NCBI GenBank assembly: GCA_020622105.1
Contig: JAHRYP010000005.1
Span: 33,113-97,112, forward strand
DNA: 64,000 nt
Direction: 5' to 3'
Source of the DNA: Methylotenera sp.
GTDB taxonomy: Bacteria > Pseudomonadota > Gammaproteobacteria > Burkholderiales > Methylophilaceae
Shown here: one piece after another, positions 52,222-61,902 of the stretch
Layout: the number at the start of each line of letters is the position of its first letter
Position numbering within the stretch: the stretch's first letter is position 1
The notes under the pieces: model-generated
Database searches by the model: none
The model's input: the letters and a program-made list of their open reading frames with translations, nothing else
Told to the model about the DNA's origin: nothing
Translations under genes and position numbers: made by a program

Positions 52222-52803
52222 TTGACCGATCAAACCATCGCTGCATCACAAAAACCGGAAGTCACCATTCAGCAGCTTAACCTTGGCTACAACGTCCAGC
52301 AGGATAGACTGTTGCTACGCGTTGGCCTCAGTGACGATACCGAGCTGGTGTTATGGATTACCAATCGTATTGCCAGACAATTATGGCAGTTGCTGAACGG
52401 TGAAACTTACTTGCCTACGGCTGACTCTATTCAGTCTGAAGCTTCACCTGCCAATGCAGTAGCGCAATTTGAACAAGAAGCACAGGCAGTTGAAAATCTG
52501 AAAAAGATGGATTTTGCAACCAAGTATCAGCCGCGCAAGGATATGCTGAATGATGGTGCATTGCTGGCAACCCAGCTAAAGCTTTCCGGCGACAGTATCA
52601 AGCATCTGGATGTGATCTGCCTGGAAGGCGTTACTGTCGGCATGAATCTACCGCAGCCGCTTATTTTGGCGCTGTGCAATATGCTGCAGCTTTCAGTGAG
52701 GGAGTCGGGTTGGAATATTGGTGCCAAAGTCATGCCGCAGCCACAGATCAATACAGAAGAGTCGGCTGATAGCACCACAGAAAAAAATAAGGTACTGCAT
52801 TAA
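52222..52803 (+). CDS. Conserved-looking hypothetical protein (TTG start)
   Basis: 193 aa; overlaps the following start codon; no motif recognised. Confidence 0.6.
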   Translation: MTDQTIAASQKPEVTIQQLNLGYNVQQDRLLLRVGLSDDTELVLWITNRIARQLWQLLNGETYLPTADSIQSEASPANAVAQFEQEAQAVENLKKMDFATKYQPRKDMLNDGALLATQLKLSGDSIKHLDVICLEGVTVGMNLPQPLILALCNMLQLSVRESGWNIGAKVMPQPQINTEESADSTTEKNKVLH

Positions 52804-53861
52804 TGGAATATAGCAAACTTGGCAACACTGATTTAGAAGTATCTAAAATCTGCTTGGGTACCATGACGTATGGCGACCAGAATACAGAAGCAGAAGCGCA
52901 TGAGCAGCTGGATTATGCCCTGGCGCAAGGCATTAATTTTATAGATACCGCTGAAATGTACCCGGTGCCGCCTAAAGCCGAAACTTATACGCGTACCGAA
53001 ACCATGGTGGGTAACTGGCTTAAAAAGCAGCAGCGCGACAAGATTATATTAGGCGGAAAAGTAGCAGGGCCGCGGCGCGGCATGGATTGGATACGCGGCG
53101 GGCCGCCTTCGCTGGACCGTGCCAATATTCGTGCGGCGATTGAAGCTTCACTCAAGCGGCTGCAAACGGATTACATTGATGTCTACCAGCTGCACTGGCC
53201 GGAACGCAATGTGCCGATGTTCGGGCAATACCAGTTTGACCCGACGCAGGAGTTGGATGCAGATGACAAACAAAGACAGTGGGTGAGCATTCATAATCAG
53301 CTAGAGACATTGTCCGAGCTGGTGCAAGAGGGCAAAGTACGTGCGATCGGCTTATCCAACGAGCAGCCGTGGGGCTTGATGGAGTTTCTGCGTATCGCCA
53401 AAGAATATAATCTGCCAAGAGTAGCGACGGTGCAGAACTGCTATAACCTGATCAATCGCGGTATGGAATTTGGCATGGCTGAAGTGCTGCATCGCGAGAA
53501 TGTGAGCCTGCTTGCGTATTCCCCGCTGGCATTCGGACATTTAACCGCAAAATATATTGATAATCCGGAAGCTAAAGGCCGTGTCACCATGTTTTTAGGT
53601 TATGCGCAGCGGTATAAAAAACCGGGGGTTTTTCCTGCAAGTGCTGCTTATGCCAAGCTTGCAAGGGCGTATGGCCTGACACCAACGCAGCTCGCATTGG
53701 GCTTTGTTTATCATCGCTGGTTTGTAAAAAGCACCATCATCGGCGCTACGACTATGGCGCAGCTTAAAGAAAATATTGATGCCTGGCAGACAAAGCTGGC
53801 ACCAGAAATACTGGCAGAAATTGAACAACTGCATCTGACAATGATGAACCCGGCACCTTAG
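52803..53861 (+). CDS. NADP(H)-dependent aldo-keto reductase (Tas-like)
   Basis: 352 aa; MEYSKLGNTDLEVSKICLGTMTYGDQNTEAEAHEQLDYA. Confidence 0.93.
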   Translation: MEYSKLGNTDLEVSKICLGTMTYGDQNTEAEAHEQLDYALAQGINFIDTAEMYPVPPKAETYTRTETMVGNWLKKQQRDKIILGGKVAGPRRGMDWIRGGPPSLDRANIRAAIEASLKRLQTDYIDVYQLHWPERNVPMFGQYQFDPTQELDADDKQRQWVSIHNQLETLSELVQEGKVRAIGLSNEQPWGLMEFLRIAKEYNLPRVATVQNCYNLINRGMEFGMAEVLHRENVSLLAYSPLAFGHLTAKYIDNPEAKGRVTMFLGYAQRYKKPGVFPASAAYAKLARAYGLTPTQLALGFVYHRWFVKSTIIGATTMAQLKENIDAWQTKLAPEILAEIEQLHLTMMNPAP

Positions 53862-53869
53862 TGTCAGTA

Positions 53870-54499
53870 TTAAGGTTTTTGTTTGCTGCCGGATAAACTT
53901 GCGCCAATAATGATGCAAGCCAACCCGATTGCCAGTCCGGACAATATGATACTGGCCATGTGCTCACGCACGAATGGAATCTCGCCGAAGAAATAGCCTG
54001 CGAGCATCAGTGACGCGATCCAGAAACTGGTACCGATGTTGGCGGCAATAAAATATTGGCCGAACGGCATTCTGCTGACCCCTGCCAGAAAAGGCGCAAA
54101 GGTGCGTACAACCGCGATAAATGGTGATATTAGTAAAGTCGTTTTGCCGTGTTTCTTATAAAAAATACGGGTACGTTCCAGCGCTTTCCTGTTTATCCAT
54201 CGGTACCGGTGTGAATCTAAACTTTCACCAACCATAGCGCCGATTCTGTAGCTGATCAGATTGCCGCATAACGCCGCGATCATGAGTGTTGCCATCATGA
54301 CCGGCAGTTCAAGTGCACCTAGTTTGCAGAATGAGCCGGTGATAAATATGAGCGGATCTCCGGGCAGAAAAAATAATGGCAGCAAGCCAATTTCACACAC
54401 AATGATGATGAATAAAATGGCGTATATGAGATTGCCGTGGGCGGCAATCACACTGCCAAGCTGCGTGTCGAGACTGGTGAAGAAATGCAGAATATCCAT
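53870..54499 (-). CDS. DedA family membrane protein
   Basis: 209 aa; FFLPGDPLIFITG, FAPFLAGVSRMPFGQY. Confidence 0.92.
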   Translation of the reverse strand: MDILHFFTSLDTQLGSVIAAHGNLIYAILFIIIVCEIGLLPLFFLPGDPLIFITGSFCKLGALELPVMMATLMIAALCGNLISYRIGAMVGESLDSHRYRWINRKALERTRIFYKKHGKTTLLISPFIAVVRTFAPFLAGVSRMPFGQYFIAANIGTSFWIASLMLAGYFFGEIPFVREHMASIILSGLAIGLACIIIGASLSGSKQKP

Positions 54500-54525
54500 T
54501 AAGCGCAGCCTCTTTTATTAAAACT

Positions 54526-56442
54526 TTATGGCCGCTTTGTGTGGAAATGCAGCGGCTGCGGTTGCGCCAGTTGCAACACCGGCTTGCGTATCTTGCCCAT
54601 TACATGCATTTCACAGGGTTTGCAGTCAAATTTTAGCGTGAAGCGGTCGTTGCCATTGATGAGTGTCATTGGCTCTGCGGTCACCGTACCTTGTACGCCG
54701 ATGACACCTTTTGCTTCTTTTGGGCACAAGCCATGGCTAAAGCGCAGGCAGTGCTTGGTAATCATAAGCGGTACTTCGTCCAGCTCTTTATTCGCTTCGT
54801 ATGCCGCTGCAATCAGCTTGACACCATGCTTCTGGTAAAAAGTGCGTGCCTTTTTGTTGTAAACGTTGGCGAGGTAAGTCAGCGTGTCTTCCGGGTAGAG
54901 TGCCGGTGGTTCAGTTGCGGCACGGCGCACGGGACGTTCGTAACCCATTACACGCGTTTCTGTCAGTTGCACCATAGCATCCCGGCGCAGGTTATTAATG
55001 ACTGAAGCCGGGATAAACCAGGGCTGGCTAATCTGCAATGTGATAGTTCTGGCAGTAAAATCAGTGCTACCAAGTTTGTTCAGATTTTCACGCAGGTTGC
55101 TTTCAGCTTTTTCCACATTCTGTGCGGCCTGTTTTTCAGTTTCACATATAGCCGTGGCGCTAAAATGGTCGTCATCGGTAACCGTCAGTGCAAAGCCATC
55201 AGCGGTTTCGTAAAATGTGATGTCTACCGGTATTTTGCGCTGGGCGGAGTCTTTTTCCAGCAGACGCATAAAAGCATGGTCGCGGTTTCTGAATACGGTC
55301 ATGCCGCGGCGCATGTCTTCGGGCATCTCATTTGGGTACAGGCGCTTGCCTTCTACCGTATTCACGCGCAGGCCAACCAGTTCTTTGTGCACATCAAAGA
55401 AGCACACGCCATCACCGTTATGCAGCTCGATATTGGTTTCCACTTCAAAGTAATCTGTGCCGACTTTGCTCACTTTGCCCAGCTCTTCGCCAGAAAATTT
55501 AGGCGTATCAAATGCACCGATATCTGCCTGACGACCATTAGCAAAGTAGTCTGTGGCACTGCGGTTAAAGGTTTTTTCCGGTTGTGGCGTGAAAGTGTAA
55601 GTGCAATTGCCGGATGACGATTTTACATACTCCGGCATGTCTTCCAGAATTTCATCCAGTAATAGACGATAGTGTGCAGTGGCATTTTTTACATAGGACA
55701 AATCTTTATAGCGGCCTTCAATTTTGAAGGAACTTACGCCGGCTTCAATCAGCGCGCGCAGGTTGGCACTCTGGTCATTGTCTTTCATAGACAGGAAATG
55801 CTTGTCTTTGCCGATGATGCGGCCTTTCTGGTCTTCGAGCGTAAATGGCAGGCGGCATTCCTGTGAGCATTCGCCGCGGTTGGCGCTACGTCCGGTGTGA
55901 GCATGGCTGATGTAACACTGCCCACTGAAGGCCACGCACAATGCGCCATGAATGAAGTACTCAAGGTTGCAGCTGGTCGCATCGGCAATCTTTTTAACCG
56001 TGTTCAAATCCAGTTCACGTGCTAGTACCAGCTGTGAGAATCCGACCTGATCCAGAAATGCAGCTTTTTCAACCGTGCGAATGTCGGTTTGTGTGCTGGC
56101 GTGCAATTGGATTGGCGGTAAATCCAGTTCCAGCAGCCCCATATCCTGAATAATCAGTGCATCGGTACCAATGTCATAGAGCTGATACACCAGTTCGCGC
56201 GCATCTTCCAGTTCGTTATCATGAAAAATGGTATTGAGCGCTACAAAGACTTCTGCACGATAGCGATGTGCATGTTTTACCAGACGCTCAATATCCGCCA
56301 CTGTGTTGGGTGCTTTTGCACGTGCGCCGAACGCCGGGCCGCCGATATACACAGCATCTGCACCGTGATTGATGGCTTCGATGCCAAAATCAGCATTTTT
56401 TGCGGGTGCGAGGAGTTCAAGGTGACGGCGAGTTTTTTGCAT
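54526..56442 (-). CDS. U32 family peptidase-like protein, RlhA/YdcP-type (long form)
   Basis: 638 aa; ELLAPAKN.D.G.EAINHGADAVYIGGPAFGAR, FIHGALCVAFSGQCYIS, NRGECSQECRLP. Confidence 0.88.
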   Translation of the reverse strand: MQKTRRHLELLAPAKNADFGIEAINHGADAVYIGGPAFGARAKAPNTVADIERLVKHAHRYRAEVFVALNTIFHDNELEDARELVYQLYDIGTDALIIQDMGLLELDLPPIQLHASTQTDIRTVEKAAFLDQVGFSQLVLARELDLNTVKKIADATSCNLEYFIHGALCVAFSGQCYISHAHTGRSANRGECSQECRLPFTLEDQKGRIIGKDKHFLSMKDNDQSANLRALIEAGVSSFKIEGRYKDLSYVKNATAHYRLLLDEILEDMPEYVKSSSGNCTYTFTPQPEKTFNRSATDYFANGRQADIGAFDTPKFSGEELGKVSKVGTDYFEVETNIELHNGDGVCFFDVHKELVGLRVNTVEGKRLYPNEMPEDMRRGMTVFRNRDHAFMRLLEKDSAQRKIPVDITFYETADGFALTVTDDDHFSATAICETEKQAAQNVEKAESNLRENLNKLGSTDFTARTITLQISQPWFIPASVINNLRRDAMVQLTETRVMGYERPVRRAATEPPALYPEDTLTYLANVYNKKARTFYQKHGVKLIAAAYEANKELDEVPLMITKHCLRFSHGLCPKEAKGVIGVQGTVTAEPMTLINGNDRFTLKFDCKPCEMHVMGKIRKPVLQLAQPQPLHFHTKRP

Positions 56443-56526
56443 GAGGATCTAGCGCAGAAATATCGTGAGATTGAATTTTAGACTAAACAAGGGCTTATGA
56501 CGATATTTGATTTAATGAGTAGTTAG

Positions 56527-56671
56527 GGAAACATGGATTTAAGTTGCCGAGCGAGATAAAGTGCATGGCGCACGGAACGCAGAAACCGAGATAGTATGCC
56601 GTATACAGCGAGGTTACGAGTACCGCGCAACGCAGCAATTTGCTCGCGTAGGTACTTAATTCCGTGTTTAC
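56527..56671. mobile_element. MITE-like element, copy C
   Basis: Imperfect TIRs GGAAACATGGATTTAAGT / ACTTAATTCCGTGTTTAC; core shared with copy B (GGCGCACGGAACGCAGAAACCGAGATAGTATG...AGCGAGGTTACGAGT). Confidence 0.65.
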
Positions 56672-56695
56672 TTAAAAACATCGTACAATTCAGCC

Positions 56696-58000
56696 ATGAA
56701 TAATCAAGACCTTTTAAGCCGCAGTCTGCAGTCAGTCTGGCATCCATGCACGCAGATGAAGCAGCATGAAGTTTATCCATTAATCCCGATTCAGCGCGGT
56801 GAAGGGGTCTGGCTTTATGATGCGGATGGCAAAAAATACCTGGATGCTGTGAGTTCTTGGTGGGTAAATCTGTTCGGGCACAATAATCCGCGTATAAAAG
56901 ATGCTATAAAACATCAGCTGGATACATTAGAGCATGTAATGCTGGCTGGCTTTACGCATGAACCAGTGGTGGCCTTATCGGAACAGCTGGCAAAGCTTAC
57001 TGGTTTGGGGCATGCATTTTATGGCTCGGATGGCGCAAGCGCCACCGAGATCGCGCTCAAAATGAGTTTTCATTACTGGCGCAATATTGGCAAAACCGGA
57101 AAAACCAGATTTATCAGTTTGCAGAACAGCTACCACGGCGAGACCATGGGTTCACTGGGGGTGACCGATGTGGCGATTTTTAAAGATACTTATGCACCTT
57201 TATTGATACAGTCAGCGCAGGTGCCAAGCCCTGACTTCAGGCTGGCACAGGCGGGTGAAAGTGCAGAGGATTTTGCACTGCGCTCTGCCGCACAGCTTGA
57301 GATGTATCTTGCAGAACATCATGCCGAACTGGCCGCATTCATCATCGAGCCATTGGTGCAGTGCGCGGCTGGCATGGGCATGTATCACCCTGTATATTTA
57401 AGCAAAGTACGCGAGATATGTACGAAATATGAAGTGCATCTGATTGCAGACGAAATTGCGGTGGGCTTTGGCCGCACCGGTACTATGTTTGCGTGTGAGC
57501 AGGGGAATATTAAGCCTGATTTTATCTGCTTATCTAAAGGCATTACCGGCGGCTATCTACCGTTATCAGCAGTGCTCACTACCGATGAAATTTATCAGGC
57601 GTTTTATCATGACTCTACTGTGAGGGGCTTTTTGCATAGCCATAGCTACACCGGTAACCCGCTGGCATGCAGTGCTGCAGTGGCTACATTGGCGATATTT
57701 GCAGCGGATGATGTGGTAGAGAAAAACAAAGCGAAATCAGCCGCTATTGTAGAGAAAATGCAAGTACTTACTGACTTGCCAATCCAGCATCTTCGACATC
57801 AAGGCATGATATTCGCATTTGATGTACTGACGCAGAATGCGCGGTTCTCAAGGCAGAGTTACCAGGCTGGTGTTGAGCAGGGGTTGTTGTTGCGACCTAT
57901 AGGTAACACCGTATATTTTATGCCACCATATACTATAACCGAACCTGAAATTGACTTTATGATCAGCGCTACGCAGCGTGTGGTGAAAGCAGCATTATGA
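56696..58000 (+). CDS. bioA: Adenosylmethionine-8-amino-7-oxononanoate aminotransferase
   Basis: 434 aa; VWHPCTQMKQHE, DGKKYLDAVSSWWVNLFGH, GFGRTGTMFA, LSKGITGGYLPL. Confidence 0.95.
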   Translation: MNNQDLLSRSLQSVWHPCTQMKQHEVYPLIPIQRGEGVWLYDADGKKYLDAVSSWWVNLFGHNNPRIKDAIKHQLDTLEHVMLAGFTHEPVVALSEQLAKLTGLGHAFYGSDGASATEIALKMSFHYWRNIGKTGKTRFISLQNSYHGETMGSLGVTDVAIFKDTYAPLLIQSAQVPSPDFRLAQAGESAEDFALRSAAQLEMYLAEHHAELAAFIIEPLVQCAAGMGMYHPVYLSKVREICTKYEVHLIADEIAVGFGRTGTMFACEQGNIKPDFICLSKGITGGYLPLSAVLTTDEIYQAFYHDSTVRGFLHSHSYTGNPLACSAAVATLAIFAADDVVEKNKAKSAAIVEKMQVLTDLPIQHLRHQGMIFAFDVLTQNARFSRQSYQAGVEQGLLLRPIGNTVYFMPPYTITEPEIDFMISATQRVVKAAL

Positions 58001-59397
58001 TGCGCCTGATGGGGTTTTTAATTACCTTGTTAGTAAGCTTTAGTGCACAGGCGGAATTGCCGGTGAGTGTTGCAGAGGCATTGAAAAAAGCCGGTATACC
58101 GCAGCAGAATGTGGCAGTGTATGTTCGCGCTGTTGAAAGTGATAGCCCGATTCTGAGCCAGAATGCAGAGCGCGCTATGAATCCGGCATCGGTAATGAAG
58201 ATGGTGACTACCAACGCCGCACTCGATTTGCTTACGCCGGCCTACCGCTGGAAAACCGAGATTTATCGTGATGGTAATCTGGCTAACTGGCAGTTGCAGG
58301 GTAATTTGATTATCAAAGGCTATGGTGACCCCAGCTTTAAGGCACAGGATTTCTGGCGGCTCCTTATCAGTCTACGGCAGGCCGGTGTTAAAAAGATCAG
58401 TGGCGATCTGATTATAGATAAAACTTACTTTGCTGCCGCTGCAACCGGCGAGAGTTTTGATAGTGAAAAATGGCGCGCTTACAATGCGCTCCCAAGCGCT
58501 TTTCTTGTGAATGGCCGTAATACAAGTTTCAAATTCAGCGCCGCAGATGATGCTGTGAATATCACGCAGGAGTTTGAATTGCCGGAAGTGGTGATTGTGA
58601 ATAAGTTAAAACGGACAACTGGCACCTGCGGCGACTGGCGCAGCCGCATGACTTATGATGTGCAGTCAGCTGAAGATAAAGCGGTGGTCACATTCAGCGG
58701 CAGTTATGGCACAGATTGTGGTGAGCGCTTTTTGGAACTGAGTTTGTTTGAGGACGAGAAATACGCGTTTTTTACATTCAGAAAACTGTGGCGTGAACTG
58801 GGTGGCGAATTCAATGGCACAATAAAACTTCAGGAAACGCCGCCGACTGCAGTGAAAGTGCTGGAGCAATCATCGGAACCATTGGGCAGCATTGTGCGCG
58901 ATATCAATAAATGGAGTAACAACGTGATGGCGCGTCAGTTATTACTGACGATAGCCGCTGAAAAAGTGGGTGGGCCTGCAACGGAAGCCAAAGGTATCAG
59001 TGCTACTCAGGCATGGCTAGCTGCCAAAGGGCTTAAATCCAGTGAACTGGTCATTGAAAACGGTTCAGGTTTATCACGGGTCGAAAGAATCAGCGCTGAA
59101 CTTCTGGGTCAATTGCTGGTAAGTGCATATAACAGCCCGGTGATGCCGGAAATGATGGCTTCACTACCTATACTCTCGGTAGATGGGACCATTCAGCAGC
59201 GTATGAAAGACAGTCTATCCAATGGCCGGGCACATTTAAAAACAGGCTCCATTAATGGTGTTAGCGCGATTGCAGGTTATGTACTGGATGCCAACAGTCA
59301 CCGTCATGTATTGGTGATGCTCGTAAATCATGCCAGAGCGGGCGCCAGTAAAGCCGCGCAGGACGCCTTGATTGAATGGGTGCATCAGCAGCCTTAG
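57997..59397 (+). CDS. dacB: D-alanyl-D-alanine carboxypeptidase / endopeptidase (PBP4, S13)
   Basis: 466 aa; MNPASVMKMVTTNAAL, KWSNNVMARQL, HLKTGSINGVSAIAGY. Confidence 0.94.
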   Translation: MMRLMGFLITLLVSFSAQAELPVSVAEALKKAGIPQQNVAVYVRAVESDSPILSQNAERAMNPASVMKMVTTNAALDLLTPAYRWKTEIYRDGNLANWQLQGNLIIKGYGDPSFKAQDFWRLLISLRQAGVKKISGDLIIDKTYFAAAATGESFDSEKWRAYNALPSAFLVNGRNTSFKFSAADDAVNITQEFELPEVVIVNKLKRTTGTCGDWRSRMTYDVQSAEDKAVVTFSGSYGTDCGERFLELSLFEDEKYAFFTFRKLWRELGGEFNGTIKLQETPPTAVKVLEQSSEPLGSIVRDINKWSNNVMARQLLLTIAAEKVGGPATEAKGISATQAWLAAKGLKSSELVIENGSGLSRVERISAELLGQLLVSAYNSPVMPEMMASLPILSVDGTIQQRMKDSLSNGRAHLKTGSINGVSAIAGYVLDANSHRHVLVMLVNHARAGASKAAQDALIEWVHQQP

Positions 59398-59404
59398 AAA
59401 AACT

Positions 59405-59545
59405 TAACTTTCAGGCGCATTAATGCGTTGTGACTATATTCAAATGGACTCGCAACCTCGTTGTATAACGCATGCTTTAGTTTAGGCCGCTACGCTTGAC
59501 CTATTCGCGCAGGTGCTTGGTAGGAGGCGCTTTAAGGGGATGCCA
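59405..59545. mobile_element. Degenerate MITE-like copy D
   Basis: GGCGCATTAATGCGTTGTGAC...ATGGACTCGCAACCTCGTTGTATA...GGCCGCTACGCTTGACC matches the left half of copy A. Confidence 0.5.
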
Positions 59546-59654
59546 GTGTTTTGTATTCTGAAAAATAAGATTTCAAAGTATATGACGTGTCATTAGCCTG
59601 TGTTTTTACAGTATGATTACGTCTTACTTTTAAATGGTATATTTAGGGTTAAAC

Positions 59655-60128
59655 ATGAAATTATTCAATACATTATTAGCAGGTCTTTGTTTGTTGGGTT
59701 TAGGCGCATGTCAGGCTGAATCAGATCCCGCGAACGCAGAAAACACCACGGCAAAGGAAACAGTAAAAATGGCTGAAAACATTACAGAATTACAGAAAAT
59801 TGACACGCAGGTAGGCACCGGCCGCGAAGCGGAACCTGGTTTTAACGTCACCGTACATTACACTGGCTGGCTATATGATCCAGCAGCTAAAGATGGTAAA
59901 GGCAAAAAGTTTGATAGCAGTCTGGATCGCGGTCAGCCATTCAATTTCTTCTTGGGCGGCGGCCAGGTTATTCAGGGGTGGGATGAAGGCTTCGCCGGTA
60001 TGAAAATTGGCGGCAAACGTACATTGATCATTCCATCAGAAATGGGTTACGGAGCGCGCGGTGCAGGTGGTGCGATTCCTCCTAATGCTAACCTGATTTT
60101 TGATGTTGAGCTGTTAGCAGTTAAATAA
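59655..60128 (+). CDS. FKBP-type peptidyl-prolyl isomerase, predicted lipoprotein
   Basis: Lipobox LLGLGAC; VTVHYTGWLYD, KKFDSSLDRGQPF, GVIQGWDEG-like VIQGWDEGFAGM. Confidence 0.93.
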   Translation: MKLFNTLLAGLCLLGLGACQAESDPANAENTTAKETVKMAENITELQKIDTQVGTGREAEPGFNVTVHYTGWLYDPAAKDGKGKKFDSSLDRGQPFNFFLGGGQVIQGWDEGFAGMKIGGKRTLIIPSEMGYGARGAGGAIPPNANLIFDVELLAVK

Positions 60129-60132
60129 AAAC

Positions 60133-60253
60133 GTAGCTTTGATTATCACGCGGGGATGTCATGCGGCGTTGCTCGCAAAAATAAGGCCTTCCATACCATT
60201 TGTATGCTACGGCCTTATTTTTTGCTGACGCCTTGCCTGATAACAAAATCTAC
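60133..60253. repeat. ~120-bp nested imperfect palindrome abutting the FKBP gene 3' end
   Basis: Outer GTAGcTTTgaTTATCAcGC / GCcTGATAAcaAAAtCTAC; inner GCAAAAATAAGGCC/GGCCTTATTTTTTGC; apical CATACcatttGTATG. Confidence 0.75.
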
Positions 60254-60274
60254 ATTTTTTAGGAGTTTATAATT

Positions 60275-60703
60275 ATGCACGTTAGAGTTAAATGGATTGA
60301 TGGTGTTAGTTTTGTCGGAGAATCTGAAACCGGCCATGCAGTAGTGATGGATGGCGCACCTGAGAACGGTGGTCGTAATATCGGCATGCGTCCGATGGAA
60401 ATGTTGTTAATAGGCATGGGCGGCTGTACCTCATTTGATGTAGTGGCCATACTTAAAAAAGCACGTCAGCCTATCGTGGATTGCGTGGCTGAAATTGAAG
60501 CCGAGCGTGCTGATGAAATACCAAAAGTATTCACCAAGATTCATGTGCACTTTGTCGTGACAGGCGATAATTTGAATCCAGCTCAGGTAGAGCGCGCGGT
60601 TAAGTTGTCTGCTGAGAAATATTGCTCAGCTTCGATTATGTTGAGTAAGAGCGTAGAAATTACGCATGATTTTGAAATAAAACCACTGACTTTTGAAGCT
60701 TAA
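60275..60703 (+). CDS. OsmC family protein (YhfA-like)
   Basis: 142 aa; RPMEMLLIGMGGCTSFDVVAILKKARQ, KYCSASIMLSKS. Confidence 0.92.
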   Translation: MHVRVKWIDGVSFVGESETGHAVVMDGAPENGGRNIGMRPMEMLLIGMGGCTSFDVVAILKKARQPIVDCVAEIEAERADEIPKVFTKIHVHFVVTGDNLNPAQVERAVKLSAEKYCSASIMLSKSVEITHDFEIKPLTFEA

Positions 60704-60788
60704 GTAGCCTCGATATCACGCTCAAACTAGCTGTAAATCAAGGTCGATTTCACTGGTTTGAGGTGAGTTTTTGCTAATTTCCTACAAA

Positions 60789-61112
60789 TTACGCATCAGA
60801 CTCAATGACTTTTACGGCCAATGGCTGTTCATCTTCCAGTATGTTTAATAAACGGTCTACGTTAGGGTGTTTGCCCGGACAGTTCTCGGCGTCTTCGGTA
60901 TGTTCTGCATAAAGGCTTAACCCTTCTACGGCTGCATCCATGGAAATTTCCCCATACATACGTGCCAAGTGGTTATAGACTTTTAATGAACCCAGGCTGC
61001 CGGGTTTATTTTCAATTACACCTGCGGAACTGCCATCCTGGTTGTAAAGCTCAATGCGCTGTACATGGGAAGCGTCGTCGAGTGTAAGTAAAACGTCGCT
61101 AAATTTTTGCAT
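60789..61112 (-). CDS. DUF2322-like protein
   Basis: 107 aa; VENKPGS-like IENKPGSLGSLKVYNHLA, A.EGL.LYAEHTEDA...PGKHPNIDRL-like. Confidence 0.75.
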   Translation of the reverse strand: MQKFSDVLLTLDDASHVQRIELYNQDGSSAGVIENKPGSLGSLKVYNHLARMYGEISMDAAVEGLSLYAEHTEDAENCPGKHPNVDRLLNILEDEQPLAVKVIESDA

Positions 61113-61175
61113 TCGAGAAATACCTCTTTAGTTATTTAGGCGTATTTAAGTATGCGCCTTAGTCATATGAATTTA

Positions 61176-61808
61176 TTAAAAATGGTAAGTAGAAGCTGTC
61201 ATGAATTTAGACATTTGCTTCATGCAAAACTTAACCGGTGCAGGCAATTGTGCAGCACCATGCAGTTTTGCATCATTGGCATGTTTGGCTTCATCTACGC
61301 GCATTTGTTCCACAATTTTGCGAGATTTTTCATCAGCTTCAGGCAGTTGAGTAAGGTGGCTGCTTAAGTGCTCGCCTACCTGATGCTCGGTTTCTTCCAG
61401 AAATCCCAGACTCCATTTGTCACCAAGTGCCCCGGCAGCTGCGCCGATAGCAAAAGAGCCGGCATAAAATAATGGATTCAATATGCTGGTGCGTCCGCCC
61501 AGTTGCTGTATACGTGTTTCACACCATGCAAGATGTTCTGTTTCTTCGCGGGCAGCCTGCTGCATGGTCTTGCTGGTTGCTGCATTGCGCGCCGTAATCG
61601 CTTGACCGCTGTATAAGGCCTGCGCACAGACTTCGCCGGTATGATTGATACGCATCAGTGCACTGGCATGTTTTTTTTCTGCATCTGTTAATTTGACATC
61701 AGCCACATCCTCATCCGGATGTGCGCGCTGACTATGTGGTTTAGCAAGCAGGGTGCGCAAGCCAGTATCGAACTCACTTATTAACTTGTCTACAATTGAA
61801 TGTCTCAT
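61176..61808 (-). CDS. coq7: 2-polyprenyl-3-methyl-6-methoxy-1,4-benzoquinone monooxygenase (Coq7)
   Basis: 210 aa; [32 protein letters not shown]. Confidence 0.95.
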   Translation of the reverse strand: MRHSIVDKLISEFDTGLRTLLAKPHSQRAHPDEDVADVKLTDAEKKHASALMRINHTGEVCAQALYSGQAITARNAATSKTMQQAAREETEHLAWCETRIQQLGGRTSILNPLFYAGSFAIGAAAGALGDKWSLGFLEETEHQVGEHLSSHLTQLPEADEKSRKIVEQMRVDEAKHANDAKLHGAAQLPAPVKFCMKQMSKFMTASTYHF

Positions 61809-61902
61809 GTTTGTATTCTACGCCTAAATTTTACCGGCGAATCCCATCTGTCCGGCAGTATTTTTGTCTGTGGCAATATCGCTTGCAACAGTGGTTTCAG
61901 TT

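Noticed and set aside
56523-56780. 85-aa minus-strand ORF upstream of bioA
   Set aside because: Mostly MITE-like copy C plus antisense to the bioA N-terminus.
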